From positions 186,001 through 250,000 of the forward strand of contig CANLRI010000003.1 in assembly GCA_947493585.1 (NCBI GenBank): DNA of 64,000 bases, in the 5' to 3' direction. The DNA comes from an uncultured Planococcus sp. Its GTDB lineage: Bacteria > Bacillota > Bacilli > Bacillales_A > Planococcaceae. Below, one piece after another: positions 24,469 to 32,714 of the stretch; position 1 is the first letter of the stretch; every line of letters begins with the position of its first letter. A program made the position numbers and the translations under genes. A model generated the notes under the pieces. It saw only the letters and a list, made by a program, of their open reading frames with translations. It had not been told where the DNA came from and made no database searches.

Positions 24469-26283
24469 TTGGTTAAAAGTTTACCGCCACGTTCAGAAAT
24501 ATCTATAGAAGAAACATGGAATTTAGAAAGCCTGATGGCAAGTCCCGAGGCATTCGATGCCGCTTTAAAAGAACTTGACCAGGAAACAGCAGCCTATGCC
24601 GAGAAGTTTCAAGGCCAAATCACCGATGCCCAGTCGGCTCTTAAAGCACTCGAGTCGTATCTGGCAATTGCCGAGAAACTGGTTGCCCCTGGCACTTATG
24701 CGAGCCTGTCCTACAGTACAGACCAGACCGATACGAAAGCACAGATGCGCGCCGGAAAATACAGCGCCTTTTCCGCAAAAATCGGCAGCCGCCTCGCTTT
24801 TGTGACAAGCGAGCTATTGGAATTGCCGGAAGACACGCTAAAACAAGCGATGTCGGAATCCAAGGAGTTCGAAGGCTATTTGAAAAAATTGCTGCGCAAA
24901 AAATCACATCAATTGCATCCAGCAGCCGAAAAAGCATTGGCTTCATACTCATCCGTCTTCCAAGCGCCTTACGAGCTATACAATACGACGAAAATGGTCG
25001 ACATGGATTTCCCGGATTTTGAAGCAGGCGGCAAATCCCACCCACTCAGCTACGTATCATTCGAAGGCGATTGGGAAGCGGAAACCGATACTGAACTGCG
25101 GCGCGCTGCCTTCAAGGCCTTTTCCGACAAATTGCGTGATTACCAACACACGACAGCCAAAACTTATGATATGCAATTGCAGACGGAAAAGACGACGGCC
25201 GATTTGCGCGGTTATGGGGATATTTTTGAGTACTTGCTATTCAACCAGGAAGTCGACCGCACGCTTTACGACCGCCAAATCGATTTGCTTCAGACGGAAC
25301 TGGCGCCGCATATGCGCAAATACGCACGCCTGCTGCAAAAAGCGCACGGTTTGGATAAAATGACCTTTGCTGATTTAAAAATTTCCTTGGATCCGGAATA
25401 CGATCCGGAAATTACGATCGAGGAATCGAAACAGTATATTAACGATGCGCTCGGCATTATGGGGACGGACTATTTGCATATGGTGGAGCGGTCATACGAT
25501 GAGCGCTGGATCGATTTTGCGCAGAACAAAGGCAAGTCGACAGGCGCATTCTGTGCGAGCCCATACGGCGACCATCCGTATATCCTGATTTCCTGGACCG
25601 GCCGCATGAACGAAGTATTCGTACTGGCTCATGAACTCGGCCACGCAGGCCATTTCTATCACGCGAACCGCGAACAAAATTTGTTCAATGCGCGCCCTTC
25701 CTTATACTTTATCGAAGCGCCTTCGACGATGAACGAAATGCTTGTGGCGAATCATTTGCTGAAGAATTCCGAAGACCCGAAATTCAAGCGTTGGGTCATT
25801 TCATCGATTGTGGCGAGAACCTATTACCATAACTTTGTCACTCATTTGCTTGAAGCGGCCTATCAGCGCGAAGTGTACAAAAAGATCGACGCGGGCGAAA
25901 ACGTCAACGCCGGTGTACTTAATGCGCTGAAACGCGGCGTGCTTGAGGAATTCTGGGGAGACGATGTGGAAGTCACAGAAGGTGCGGAATTGACGTGGAT
26001 GCGCCAGCCACATTATTACATGGGTCTCTACCCGTACACTTACAGCGCCGGGCTAACCATCTCCACACAAGTGTCGAAGCGCATCTTGGCGGAAGGCCAG
26101 CCAGCCGTCGATGAATGGATTGGCGTGTTGAATGCAGGCGGAACGAAAACCCCTGTCGAATTGTCCAAGATGGCTGGCGTCGATATCACGACCGAACAGC
26201 CACTCCGCGACACGATCGCCTATATCGGTGAATTAATCGATGAACTCGAACGCTTGACTGAAGAAATCGAGCAGCAAAACTAA
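24469..26283 (+). CDS. pepF: Oligoendopeptidase F, M3B metallopeptidase
   Basis: A 604-residue cytosolic zinc peptidase that trims oligopeptides. The zinc motif is LAHELGHAGHFYH (HExxH near residue 388) with the downstream Glu in FIEAPSTMNEML near 407, as in the M3B subfamily. Length fits PepF. The TTG at 24469 has AGGGGAGAG eight bases upstream. Single gene ended by a long bidirectional terminator. Confidence 0.95.
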   Translation: MVKSLPPRSEISIEETWNLESLMASPEAFDAALKELDQETAAYAEKFQGQITDAQSALKALESYLAIAEKLVAPGTYASLSYSTDQTDTKAQMRAGKYSAFSAKIGSRLAFVTSELLELPEDTLKQAMSESKEFEGYLKKLLRKKSHQLHPAAEKALASYSSVFQAPYELYNTTKMVDMDFPDFEAGGKSHPLSYVSFEGDWEAETDTELRRAAFKAFSDKLRDYQHTTAKTYDMQLQTEKTTADLRGYGDIFEYLLFNQEVDRTLYDRQIDLLQTELAPHMRKYARLLQKAHGLDKMTFADLKISLDPEYDPEITIEESKQYINDALGIMGTDYLHMVERSYDERWIDFAQNKGKSTGAFCASPYGDHPYILISWTGRMNEVFVLAHELGHAGHFYHANREQNLFNARPSLYFIEAPSTMNEMLVANHLLKNSEDPKFKRWVISSIVARTYYHNFVTHLLEAAYQREVYKKIDAGENVNAGVLNALKRGVLEEFWGDDVEVTEGAELTWMRQPHYYMGLYPYTYSAGLTISTQVSKRILAEGQPAVDEWIGVLNAGGTKTPVELSKMAGVDITTEQPLRDTIAYIGELIDELERLTEEIEQQN

Positions 26284-26284
26284 G

Positions 26285-26330
26285 ACAAAACAGGCGTCAT
26301 AAAGGATTTCCCTTTATGACGCCTGTTTTT
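26285..26330. terminator. Bidirectional terminator between pepF and the NCS2 permease
   Basis: AAACAGGCGTCATAAAGG pairs with CCTTTATGACGCCTGTTT, flanked by A and T runs; long perfect stem. Confidence 0.93.
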
Positions 26331-27618
26331 ATTTTATGCGTATGACACGAGTCATTACTTGTTCGATAATGATGGCGATGATGGTGCCTGAAATCAAGCC
26401 GTTGGACAGAATGGCCGCGACAGCTGACGGCAGCCCGGCCATGCTTTCTGTCGGGATGAACATCAAACCGACACCTGTCATTAAGCCAAATGCCGCCACT
26501 TTATAAGCTCGTTTGCGATTCGGTTCCGCTTCAAGCTCGTTGAATGCCATCTCTATCATTTTGGAGAAAATCGCGAAGATGACAGCGTACGCGACTGGAG
26601 CCGGCAAGGAAGCGAGCACCGCCATTAATTGCGGGAACAAGCTGATTCCCGTGACAATGACCCCGCCAACGATAAACGGCCGGAGTCCTGGCGTCTTGGT
26701 CGCGCTGACAAATCCTGCTGCGCCGGAGATCGGCACGGGGCCAACGGAAGAAAACAAGCCTGCAAGCAAGTGGTTCAAACCAGATGCAACAGAAGCTTGC
26801 TTCATACGGTCTTCTGACTGGATGGAAAAAGCATTTTTCAATAAACTCTCCATGACACTGACCGAAGCCATCATATTGGCGATGAGCAAGACGGTCAAAA
26901 ATAAAGTCGTGACAAGCATTCCCCCATCAAAGACGAGCGGGCCAAAGACCAGCATGTCAGGGAATGTCATCCATGCCCCGCTAGTTTCAGGAATGCTCGG
27001 CGCTTTGCCGATCGCCCAAAACAACAGCCAGCCAAAAGCGATGGATAGAAGGACTGAATAGCGGCTGATAAAAGCGGAACGGTGGAACATGAAATAAAAA
27101 GTGATTAAAATGACAGTGACCGCTGCTAGCAGCACCCGCACATCCATTAAATCCCCTTCCGATGAAATGCCGAATAGGCCTTTCATAATCGATTCACTAA
27201 TCTGCAACACGAGCAGCAGCAAATAGACAAAGGTAACTGTCGGGGTGAAAAATTGTTTCAGTTTATCCACTACACCCGTTACTGCGAACACAATGAATAA
27301 AATACCGCTATAGAACAAACCGCTTTGCAGCACTTGCAAGGATTCTTCGGCAGTTGAATACAACACGCCGACAAGTCCGGCGTAGACGATAAACACGCCC
27401 CACCACAACCCAGCCGGCCCTTCATTGATTGGCAAACGGTGGCCGATAAAGGCTTGGATCAGGCAGGCGATGCCGAGGACGAAAATAGTGCGCTGCAAGA
27501 ACAGCGCGGTGTCGGCAGTGTCCATACCGAAAATGCTTGCGATGGCGATGGGAGCCGCAATGGATGACGCGATGAGAAAAATCGCCCATTGCAAGCCGCC
27601 CGCTAAATTTTTTGTCAT
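26329..27618 (-). CDS. NCS2-family purine/pyrimidine permease
   Basis: A 429-residue membrane protein with about 12-14 hydrophobic segments. The NCS2 fold is shown by NEGPAGLWWG near residue 65, ANMMASVSVMESLL near 246 and GLNHLLAGLFSSVGPVPISGAAGFV near 283, the last matching the nucleobase-binding TM10 region. It is a divergent NCS2 member, separate from pbuX at 52694; substrate is uncertain (purine or uracil). The ATG at 27618 is favoured because AAAAGAG lies upstream; ATG 27636 has no RBS. Confidence 0.85.
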   Translation of the reverse strand: MTKNLAGGLQWAIFLIASSIAAPIAIASIFGMDTADTALFLQRTIFVLGIACLIQAFIGHRLPINEGPAGLWWGVFIVYAGLVGVLYSTAEESLQVLQSGLFYSGILFIVFAVTGVVDKLKQFFTPTVTFVYLLLLVLQISESIMKGLFGISSEGDLMDVRVLLAAVTVILITFYFMFHRSAFISRYSVLLSIAFGWLLFWAIGKAPSIPETSGAWMTFPDMLVFGPLVFDGGMLVTTLFLTVLLIANMMASVSVMESLLKNAFSIQSEDRMKQASVASGLNHLLAGLFSSVGPVPISGAAGFVSATKTPGLRPFIVGGVIVTGISLFPQLMAVLASLPAPVAYAVIFAIFSKMIEMAFNELEAEPNRKRAYKVAAFGLMTGVGLMFIPTESMAGLPSAVAAILSNGLISGTIIAIIIEQVMTRVIRIK

Positions 27619-27671
27619 GATGGCAACTCTTTTCATTTAAAGTATTGTTTCAGTATACATGCTCCACTAAC

Positions 27672-27704
27672 GAGAAAAAGCCCTGAAACGTCAGGGCTTT
27701 TTGG
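27672..27704 (-). terminator. Terminator overlapping the end of the 27691-27969 gene
   Basis: AAAAAGCCCTGA/TCAGGGCTTTTT stem. The last three codons and stop of the gene form one arm. Confidence 0.88.
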
Positions 27705-27969
27705 TCGGCGGGCCGTTTGTGTCTTTCGGCTCTTCCGGTGTATTCGGATTTGTTTGCCGTTCTGCAGATATTTGCTCATCAGAATCTTTTCGCATCTCAC
27801 CGCGGTCGTAAATCACCGGGTATCCTTGCTCGTTCAATTTTTTGACTTGCTTCCGCGATGCTTTCATCAAAAGACGCACAATCAGGATCGATAGGATGAA
27901 AATGATGACGACCGAGATGATTCCCGGAATGTATTCTGATTTATCTTCAGGAAAATAGAGAAAGTCCAT
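27691..27969 (-). CDS. Small single-pass membrane protein, hypothetical
   Basis: A 92-residue protein with a membrane helix at about residues 14-36 (IPGIISVVIIFILSILIVRLL), a basic stretch after it, and a Pro/Asn/Glu-rich hydrophilic tail ending PPTKKP. Topology by positive-inside rule puts the tail in the cytoplasm. Not recognised. ATG 27969 follows AAAGGTGGTAA. The stop codon lies inside the terminator stem. Confidence 0.72.
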   Translation of the reverse strand: MDFLYFPEDKSEYIPGIISVVIIFILSILIVRLLMKASRKQVKKLNEQGYPVIYDRGEMRKDSDEQISAERQTNPNTPEEPKDTNGPPTKKP

Positions 27970-28054
27970 AACATTATTACCACCTTTAAACTTCAAGTTT
28001 CCCTAGTATTATACATGAAGTCGAGCGGCTGCTACCGCCGGTCAGGTGAACATT

Positions 28055-29074
28055 TCATGGCAATCGGACCGCATTCGAAACCGCTTGTTTGAGGATTTCG
28101 TAAGAACGCGCGCGCTTATCCTGGTCATAAATATAGGAAACTGCCATCAATTCATCGATTGGCAATTCACCGGCAAAACGCCCGATTTGTTCTCCCAGTT
28201 GCTCAGCGTTCCCTTTGAATGTATAGCGCGCCATCGATTTGACCATCGCTTCTTCTGCATAGCTCCAGCGGCCATCCATTGTATCGACAGGCGGCATCAA
28301 CGGGTTTTTCGTACCGCGGACGACGTTCAAGTAAAACTGGTCGCTCGATGTCGAAAGCTGTTCCGCTTCTTCCGCACTATCCGCACCGACTACATTCACA
28401 CAAGCGATGACGTACGGTTCTGATAGTGTATCGGAAGGTTCGAAACGGCTGCGGTAGATGGCGACTGCCGACTCCAGCTGCTGCGGAGCGAAATGCGCCG
28501 CAAACGCATAAGGCAAACCGAGCTTCGCTGCGAGAACCGCACTCGATGTGCTTGAGCCGAGAATGAACAACGGCACTTCCGTCTCAACGCCCGGATAAGC
28601 TTTTACGGCTTCCTGCGCCTCAAGCGGTCCCAAGTAGCGTTGCAATTCTTCGACGTCTTCGGGAAATTGGAAGGCGGTTTCTTGTGTTGTCCGGCGAAGC
28701 GCGCGGGCGGTTTGCATATCCGTGCCCGGTGCGCGGCCAAGACCGAGATTGACGCGTCCCGGATGCATCGTCTCAAGCGTGCCGAATTGTTCAGCGACGA
28801 CAAGCGGCGTGTGGTTCGGCAGCATGATGCCACCGGAGCCGACTTCGATCGTGTCGGTCACTTCGAGCACTTTGGAAATGAGAATCGACGTCGCGGAACT
28901 CGCGAGCGTCGGTGTATTGTGATGCTCGGACAGCCAGAACCGTTTATAGCCGAGCTGTTCGGCATGGCGTGCGAGGTTTTTCATATCTTCGAACGCTTGC
29001 ACCATTGGAAAGCCTTGGCGTACTGGCACGAGATCCAGGATGGATACTGCAAGCTCTTTTGTTTGTTGTGTCAT
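28055..29074 (-). CDS. Luciferase-like flavin-dependent monooxygenase (MsnO8/YwcH-like)
   Basis: A 339-residue LLM-class flavoprotein with a TIM-barrel. Markers are FWLSEHHNTPTLASSAT near residue 45, SGGIMLPNHTPLVVAEQFG near 79-97, GRVNLGLGRAPGTD near 105, and FILGSSTSSAVLAAKLGLPYAFAAHF near 170-195. It probably uses FMNH2 or F420-like flavin to oxidise an unknown substrate. ATG 29074 after GGAAG. Monocistronic as far as visible. Confidence 0.9.
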   Translation of the reverse strand: MTQQTKELAVSILDLVPVRQGFPMVQAFEDMKNLARHAEQLGYKRFWLSEHHNTPTLASSATSILISKVLEVTDTIEVGSGGIMLPNHTPLVVAEQFGTLETMHPGRVNLGLGRAPGTDMQTARALRRTTQETAFQFPEDVEELQRYLGPLEAQEAVKAYPGVETEVPLFILGSSTSSAVLAAKLGLPYAFAAHFAPQQLESAVAIYRSRFEPSDTLSEPYVIACVNVVGADSAEEAEQLSTSSDQFYLNVVRGTKNPLMPPVDTMDGRWSYAEEAMVKSMARYTFKGNAEQLGEQIGRFAGELPIDELMAVSYIYDQDKRARSYEILKQAVSNAVRLP

Positions 29075-29152
29075 GTGTCAACTTCCTTTCATCCAATCGG
29101 ATGATATAAGGATAGGAGGAAATTCCTTCAAATTCAAACTATCTGCTCTGAC

Positions 29153-29887
29153 TTATAATTGATAGCTTTTGCCGATTTCAGCGAATGACACATGCCCGCT
29201 GTAAGTTTTCTTCGCTTCCGCAAGGATTTCGGATAGTTCACCATACTGCGGCAAATGGGTCAGCAGCAACTGCTTGGCTGAAGCTTGTGAGGCAAGTTTT
29301 CCAGCTTGGCTGCCGCTCATATGGCCTTGAATGATGCCGAGGTATTTTTCGTATAAATTGGACTCTGCGATGAGCAGGTCAGCGGATTCGGCAAACGGCA
29401 CGAGTTCATCTTTCCATGCCGTATCGGCTGTGAAGACCGCTGTCCGCTCTCCATTCGTAAAGCGCATTGCCAGGCAATAGACAGGATGGTCCGTCTCACA
29501 GAAGCTCACTTGGAACGGCCCGAGTTCGAGCGTGTCGCCCACTTGGATCGCGCGGCCTTCCGTTACGCCTTTATAAGACAACGCAGCAAATCCCTCTTGG
29601 TCTTTGTCATGCGCATAAATCGGCAAAGGCACCTCCCACTCCTTCAATTGCATCCCGACCATGGCGGCATGCTGCAAGACGCCGATATCGGCGACATGAT
29701 CAGGGTGGTAATGGCTGATGACGACCGCATCGATGTCTTTCAGCTCCGTATAGTTCTGTACTGCTGCGATCACTCCGCTGCCGCAGTCGAGCAGGCAGCG
29801 GTAGCCGTCCTGTTCGATCAAATAAGCGCACGTCGCTTCGTTTTTGTTCGGGTAGCCGCCCCAAATCCCGATTGGCGTAATTTTCAT
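29153..29887 (-). CDS. yhfI: MBL-fold metallohydrolase, YhfI family
   Basis: A 244-residue metallo-beta-lactamase-fold protein close to B. subtilis YhfI: ITPIGIWGGYPNKNEATCAYL opening, then metal ligands in SHYHPDHVADIG near residue 59, ETDHPVY near 137, TADTAW near 161 and THLPQYG near 217. RNase Z-like phosphodiesterase family; substrate unknown. ATG 29887 has GGAGGAGTGG upstream. Confidence 0.88.
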   Translation of the reverse strand: MKITPIGIWGGYPNKNEATCAYLIEQDGYRCLLDCGSGVIAAVQNYTELKDIDAVVISHYHPDHVADIGVLQHAAMVGMQLKEWEVPLPIYAHDKDQEGFAALSYKGVTEGRAIQVGDTLELGPFQVSFCETDHPVYCLAMRFTNGERTAVFTADTAWKDELVPFAESADLLIAESNLYEKYLGIIQGHMSGSQAGKLASQASAKQLLLTHLPQYGELSEILAEAKKTYSGHVSFAEIGKSYQL

Positions 29888-29940
29888 GCTCACCACTCCT
29901 CCAGTTTTCCTCAGTATATCATTTCGACACACGCCGCATA

Positions 29941-29965
29941 GTTTAAGAGTTTTAGCATGTGGTAT
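29941..29965 (+). promoter_or_regulatory. SigB-type promoter of the YflT-like gene
   Basis: GTTTAA (29941-29946), 13-base spacer, TGGTAT (29960-29965). Consensus for SigB is GTTTAA-N12-14-GGGTAT, so there is one mismatch. It lies 36 bases before the start codon. Confidence 0.65.
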
Positions 29966-30001
29966 ATAGAAAGTAGGAAGAAAATATTGGAGGGATTCGT
30001 T

Positions 30002-30331
30002 TTGGTAATTAAACTATCAGTTGAAAACGCAGTACAAGCAAAAGCAGAAATTGAAAAGCTTGAAACACAAGGATTTACGCATGACGACATCTATATTTTC
30101 GCTCATGACCCGAAACGCACGAAAGACATCACGAAAGCACTTGATACAGAATCAGTCGGCGTAAAAGAACAAGGCTTCCTCAACAGCATGAAAAACATGA
30201 CTTCTTCACGCGGCGATGAGTTGCGCGCGAAATTGGAATCAGCCGGCCTGACAAAACAAGAAGCTGAAGAGTACGAAGAAGTGCTCGACACAGGCAAATT
30301 GGTCATTGTGGCCAATAAAGACCATCAATAA
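30002..30331 (+). CDS. General stress protein 17M-like (YflT domain)
   Basis: A 109-residue protein of the heat-induced/YflT family: an N-terminal beta-alpha unit (NAVQAKAEIEKLETQGFTHDDIYIFAHD) and the AGLTKQEAEEYEEVLDTGKLVIVAN ending. Known homologues are SigB-controlled general stress proteins of unknown activity, which fits the SigB-like promoter here. TTG 30002 has GGAGGG seven bases upstream; the ATG at 29957 has no RBS. Followed by a terminator. Confidence 0.88.
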   Translation: MVIKLSVENAVQAKAEIEKLETQGFTHDDIYIFAHDPKRTKDITKALDTESVGVKEQGFLNSMKNMTSSRGDELRAKLESAGLTKQEAEEYEEVLDTGKLVIVANKDHQ

Positions 30332-30336
30332 TCAAT

Positions 30337-30372
30337 AAAACCCTTTACGGCAGATTGCCGTGAGGGGTTTTG
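30337..30372 (+). terminator. Terminator of the YflT-like gene
   Basis: AAAACCC and GGGGTTTT arms with an inner ACGGCA/GCCGT hairpin. Confidence 0.8.
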
Positions 30373-30481
30373 TTATGTCTTGAGTTAATTTCTTCCCAAT
30401 AAATGCTATACCACAAATATTATTATGCTACCTATCTCCTCTTAAGCAACTAGTAAAATACTCTTGTTTTGCCAATTGGGT

Positions 30482-30510
30482 TTGTGAAAACGTTTTAATT
30501 TTGCTATATT
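30482..30510 (+). promoter_or_regulatory. ykvI promoter with cre-like operator
   Basis: TTGTGA (30482-30487), 17 bases, TATATT (30505-30510). The spacer and -35 contain TGAAAACGTTTTAA (30485-30498), a near-perfect match to the CcpA cre core TGAAARCGYTTTCA with one mismatch. Position suggests catabolite repression or control by another LacI-type factor. Confidence 0.6.
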
Positions 30511-30566
30511 TGAAAAAGGTTAATTTTCAAATAAGTAAATTCGCACGCTTAACGAGGGGGAGCAAG

Positions 30567-31652
30567 ATGTTTAAAAGTATCAAAATGGGGAGCGCCTTTA
30601 TCGGGATCATTGTCGGTGCCGGTTTCGCTTCCGGGCAGGAAATCCTGCAGTATTTCACCAGTTTTGGAATCATGGGGACTGTCGCAGCCGTCATTGCCAC
30701 TGCATTATTCGCTTATCTCGGGATGAGTTTGACGCGCCTCGGCAGCCGCATGCGCACCACTTCCCATAAAGAAGCCATTTTCGGCATCAGCGGCCGTCTG
30801 ATCGGCACAATTGTCGATTACATCATCATTTTAACGCTATTCGGTGTAGGGGTTGTCATGATTGCTGGAGCCGGCTCAATTTTCTCTCAGCAGTTCGGTT
30901 GGTCAGCCGCTCTTGGCAGCACCGTCATGGCGGCTTTGATCATCTTGACGATCATGTTGAACGTCCAAAAAGTCATCAATATTATCGGAAGCATCACGCC
31001 GTTTCTGATTCTTGCTGTGATTGCGCTTGCCGCTTACAGTTTGATGACGATGGATGGTTCGTTTTCGGCGCTTGACTCCATCGCGAAAGAACAGGAATCC
31101 GCCGTTGCCAACTGGTGGCTGTCTGCCATCAACTATGTATCCTTCAATATCGCGGTCGGGGCTTCGATGTCCATCGTCATGGGCGGTACTGAAAAAGATG
31201 AAAAGATCGCAGCACGCGGCGGTTTGATCGGCGGGCTCGGGCTCGGTATCCTGATCATCTTGAGCCATTTAGCGATCTTCTCGAAAGTCGATGTCGTCGG
31301 TACGGCAGAAATGCCAATGCTGCAAATCGCAGATGATTTGTCGCCTGCACTTGGCGTCTTCATGTCCGTCATTCTGTTCGGTATGATCTACAACACCGGC
31401 GTCAGCATGCTATTCTCCTTCTCCGCACGCTTTGTCAAAATGGGGACGGCGAAGTTCCGCATCTTCGTCATCGTCGTCGGAGTCGTCGCTTATATCTTAA
31501 GCTTTGTCGGGTTCACGAAACTCGTCAGCATGTTCTATCCGATTGTCGGATACCTCGGGTTGTTCCTGGTCGGCGCATTGATCTACGCCGACATCAAGAA
31601 ACCGAAACTGCAAGAAACGCGCGCAGAAAAAATCAGACACCAAAGCACATGA
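30567..31652 (+). CDS. ykvI: YkvI family membrane protein, putative transporter
   Basis: A 361-residue protein with about ten membrane segments. It opens with KMGSAFIGIIVGAGFASGQEILQYF, the YkvI/LeuT-fold-like first helix with an unwound Gly-rich centre, and includes NYVSFNIAVGASMSIVMGG near residue 190. B. subtilis YkvI is an uncharacterised putative transporter. ATG 30567 follows GAGGGGGAGC; the frame continues upstream without an RBS. It is followed by a terminator that has been duplicated around a repeat, then by a YkvR-like gene. Confidence 0.88.
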   Translation: MFKSIKMGSAFIGIIVGAGFASGQEILQYFTSFGIMGTVAAVIATALFAYLGMSLTRLGSRMRTTSHKEAIFGISGRLIGTIVDYIIILTLFGVGVVMIAGAGSIFSQQFGWSAALGSTVMAALIILTIMLNVQKVINIIGSITPFLILAVIALAAYSLMTMDGSFSALDSIAKEQESAVANWWLSAINYVSFNIAVGASMSIVMGGTEKDEKIAARGGLIGGLGLGILIILSHLAIFSKVDVVGTAEMPMLQIADDLSPALGVFMSVILFGMIYNTGVSMLFSFSARFVKMGTAKFRIFVIVVGVVAYILSFVGFTKLVSMFYPIVGYLGLFLVGALIYADIKKPKLQETRAEKIRHQST

Positions 31653-31666
31653 TTGTGCTTTAATGT
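31634..31666 (+). repeat. Duplicated terminator, copy 1
   Basis: Overlaps the last codons of ykvI and resembles the sequence at 32017-32049 with about three mismatches over 33 bases. Here the stem is damaged (TTTAATGT instead of TTTGGTGT) and the T run is missing. Confidence 0.8.
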
Positions 31667-31742
31667 CTAAGTGTTGCAGAAATCGATTAATCAGTTATGA
31701 ATAAAATGGAATCCTCTTTTCGACATTCAAAAATCAATGATC

Positions 31743-31990
31743 TATCTAAGTATTTGGAGAAGCGTTCGCTCGACTCCTGTGGATCAGCGAGACGACCGAG
31801 ACCCCGCAAGGAATGAATGAGCGAAGTTTAGCTGAGCGCATTCATTTGCGACGCATCTGCCATGCAGATGTGGGAGCAAGCGGGTTTTCTGCGATGCTCG
31901 ACCACTGGGAGAGTTGAGCACAAGATTTTCAGAACGACTGAGGAGGCTTGGGCGCGAGCCCACGGAAAGCGATCGATAAGCTTCGGAAAA
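31743..31990. repeat. Structured intergenic repeat, copy 2
   Basis: Same landmarks as 4021-4185: GACTCCTG-GG, CGAGAC, AGGAGGCT and CGGAAAGCG, with outer arms GAAGC (31759-31763) and GCTTC (31980-31984). Inner hairpins are AATGAATG/CATTCATT, CATCTGC/GCAGATG and TGGGC/GCCCA. No gene is seen in 31667-32016. It lies between the two copies of the ykvI terminator, which looks like an insertion with a target duplication. Confidence 0.7.
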
Positions 31991-32016
31991 TACGACTTCT
32001 TACCTTTTTCGACAAG

Positions 32017-32054
32017 CAGACACCAAAGCACATAATTGTGCTTTGGTGTTTTTT
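32017..32054 (+). terminator. ykvI terminator, intact copy 2
   Basis: ACACCAAAGCACA/TGTGCTTTGGTGT stem followed by TTTTTTT. Displaced 383 bases from copy 1. Confidence 0.88.
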
Positions 32055-32107
32055 TCATGGTACCGTTACTATAATGCTTTTCAGCAAACGGAACGGAGGA
32101 ACAGACG

Positions 32108-32398
32108 ATGAGCGAAATTATTCAATTGAACGGCCGCCCAATCGAAACAGACCAGCTTGAACTTCATCAATTGGAGGATGGCCGCAGAAAGATCCTATGC
32201 GATTTCAAAGTGACAAGCGATGCCTACCATGACATTGCCGTGCTCTTATATGAAATGAATTTCCGTGTCGCTTTGCCGGCGAAAGCTCAGGAATTCGATG
32301 CCGCCATTTCCAATTACTTCACCGATACGACCAATCTTTATAAAGGCAATGAAGTAGCCGACTATCATCTAGAACTGACCGAACTCAAATCCACTTAA
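32108..32398 (+). CDS. DUF3219 family protein (YkvR-like)
   Basis: A 96-residue protein recognised as DUF3219 by CDFKVTSDAYHDIAVLLYEMNF near residue 35-56 and ISNYFTDTTNLYKGNEVADYHLEL near the end. Function unknown. In B. subtilis the relative ykvR lies near ykvI, as here. ATG 32108 has AACGGAGGAAC upstream. Ends at a bidirectional terminator. Confidence 0.87.
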   Translation: MSEIIQLNGRPIETDQLELHQLEDGRRKILCDFKVTSDAYHDIAVLLYEMNFRVALPAKAQEFDAAISNYFTDTTNLYKGNEVADYHLELTELKST

Positions 32399-32414
32399 AA
32401 ATAAGCACAAGAAA

Positions 32415-32454
32415 AGCGTATGGAGAAAAAATCTCCATACGCTTTTTCATTTCC
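32415..32454. terminator. Bidirectional terminator between the YkvR-like and DUF3006 genes
   Basis: AAAAGCGTATGGAGA/TCTCCATACGCTTTT perfect stem with A and T flanks. Confidence 0.93.
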
Positions 32455-32710
32455 GCTTAAAACGGCTGCCGGTGTTTTTGCTGCGCAAACGCGCCAGCAA
32501 CTCTTCAGCTTTATCTGCGCGTTCATTCGTCTGCGTAAGATCTGCTTCGATATCTACGACGCGCCCCGATTCGATGCTCAGCGTGAACCACATGCCTGCC
32601 CTGCTGCCTTCCGGCAAATAGCGCAGCGGCACATGGAATTCGCGCCCGGCTTGTTCTGCGATGATGACGGCCACACCGCCGTCTTCAAAACGATCCAATA
32701 CCCCTCTCAT
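32447..32710 (-). CDS. DUF3006 family protein
   Basis: An 87-residue protein with the DUF3006 beta-barrel pattern: RGVLDRFEDGGVAVIIAEQ, then PLRYLPEGSRAGMWFTL. A Lys/Arg-rich tail follows. DUF3006 genes commonly sit beside ComEC-like MBL lipoproteins, as here: the ATG at 32710 is four bases after the lipoprotein stop and its RBS lies in that gene's end. Function unknown, probably coupled with the hydrolase. Confidence 0.88.
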   Translation of the reverse strand: MRGVLDRFEDGGVAVIIAEQAGREFHVPLRYLPEGSRAGMWFTLSIESGRVVDIEADLTQTNERADKAEELLARLRSKNTGSRFKRK

Positions 32711-32714
32711 CCCA

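Noticed and set aside
28640..29104. 154-codon frame antisense to the luciferase-like gene
   Set aside because: No RBS, and the minus-strand gene has clear family motifs.
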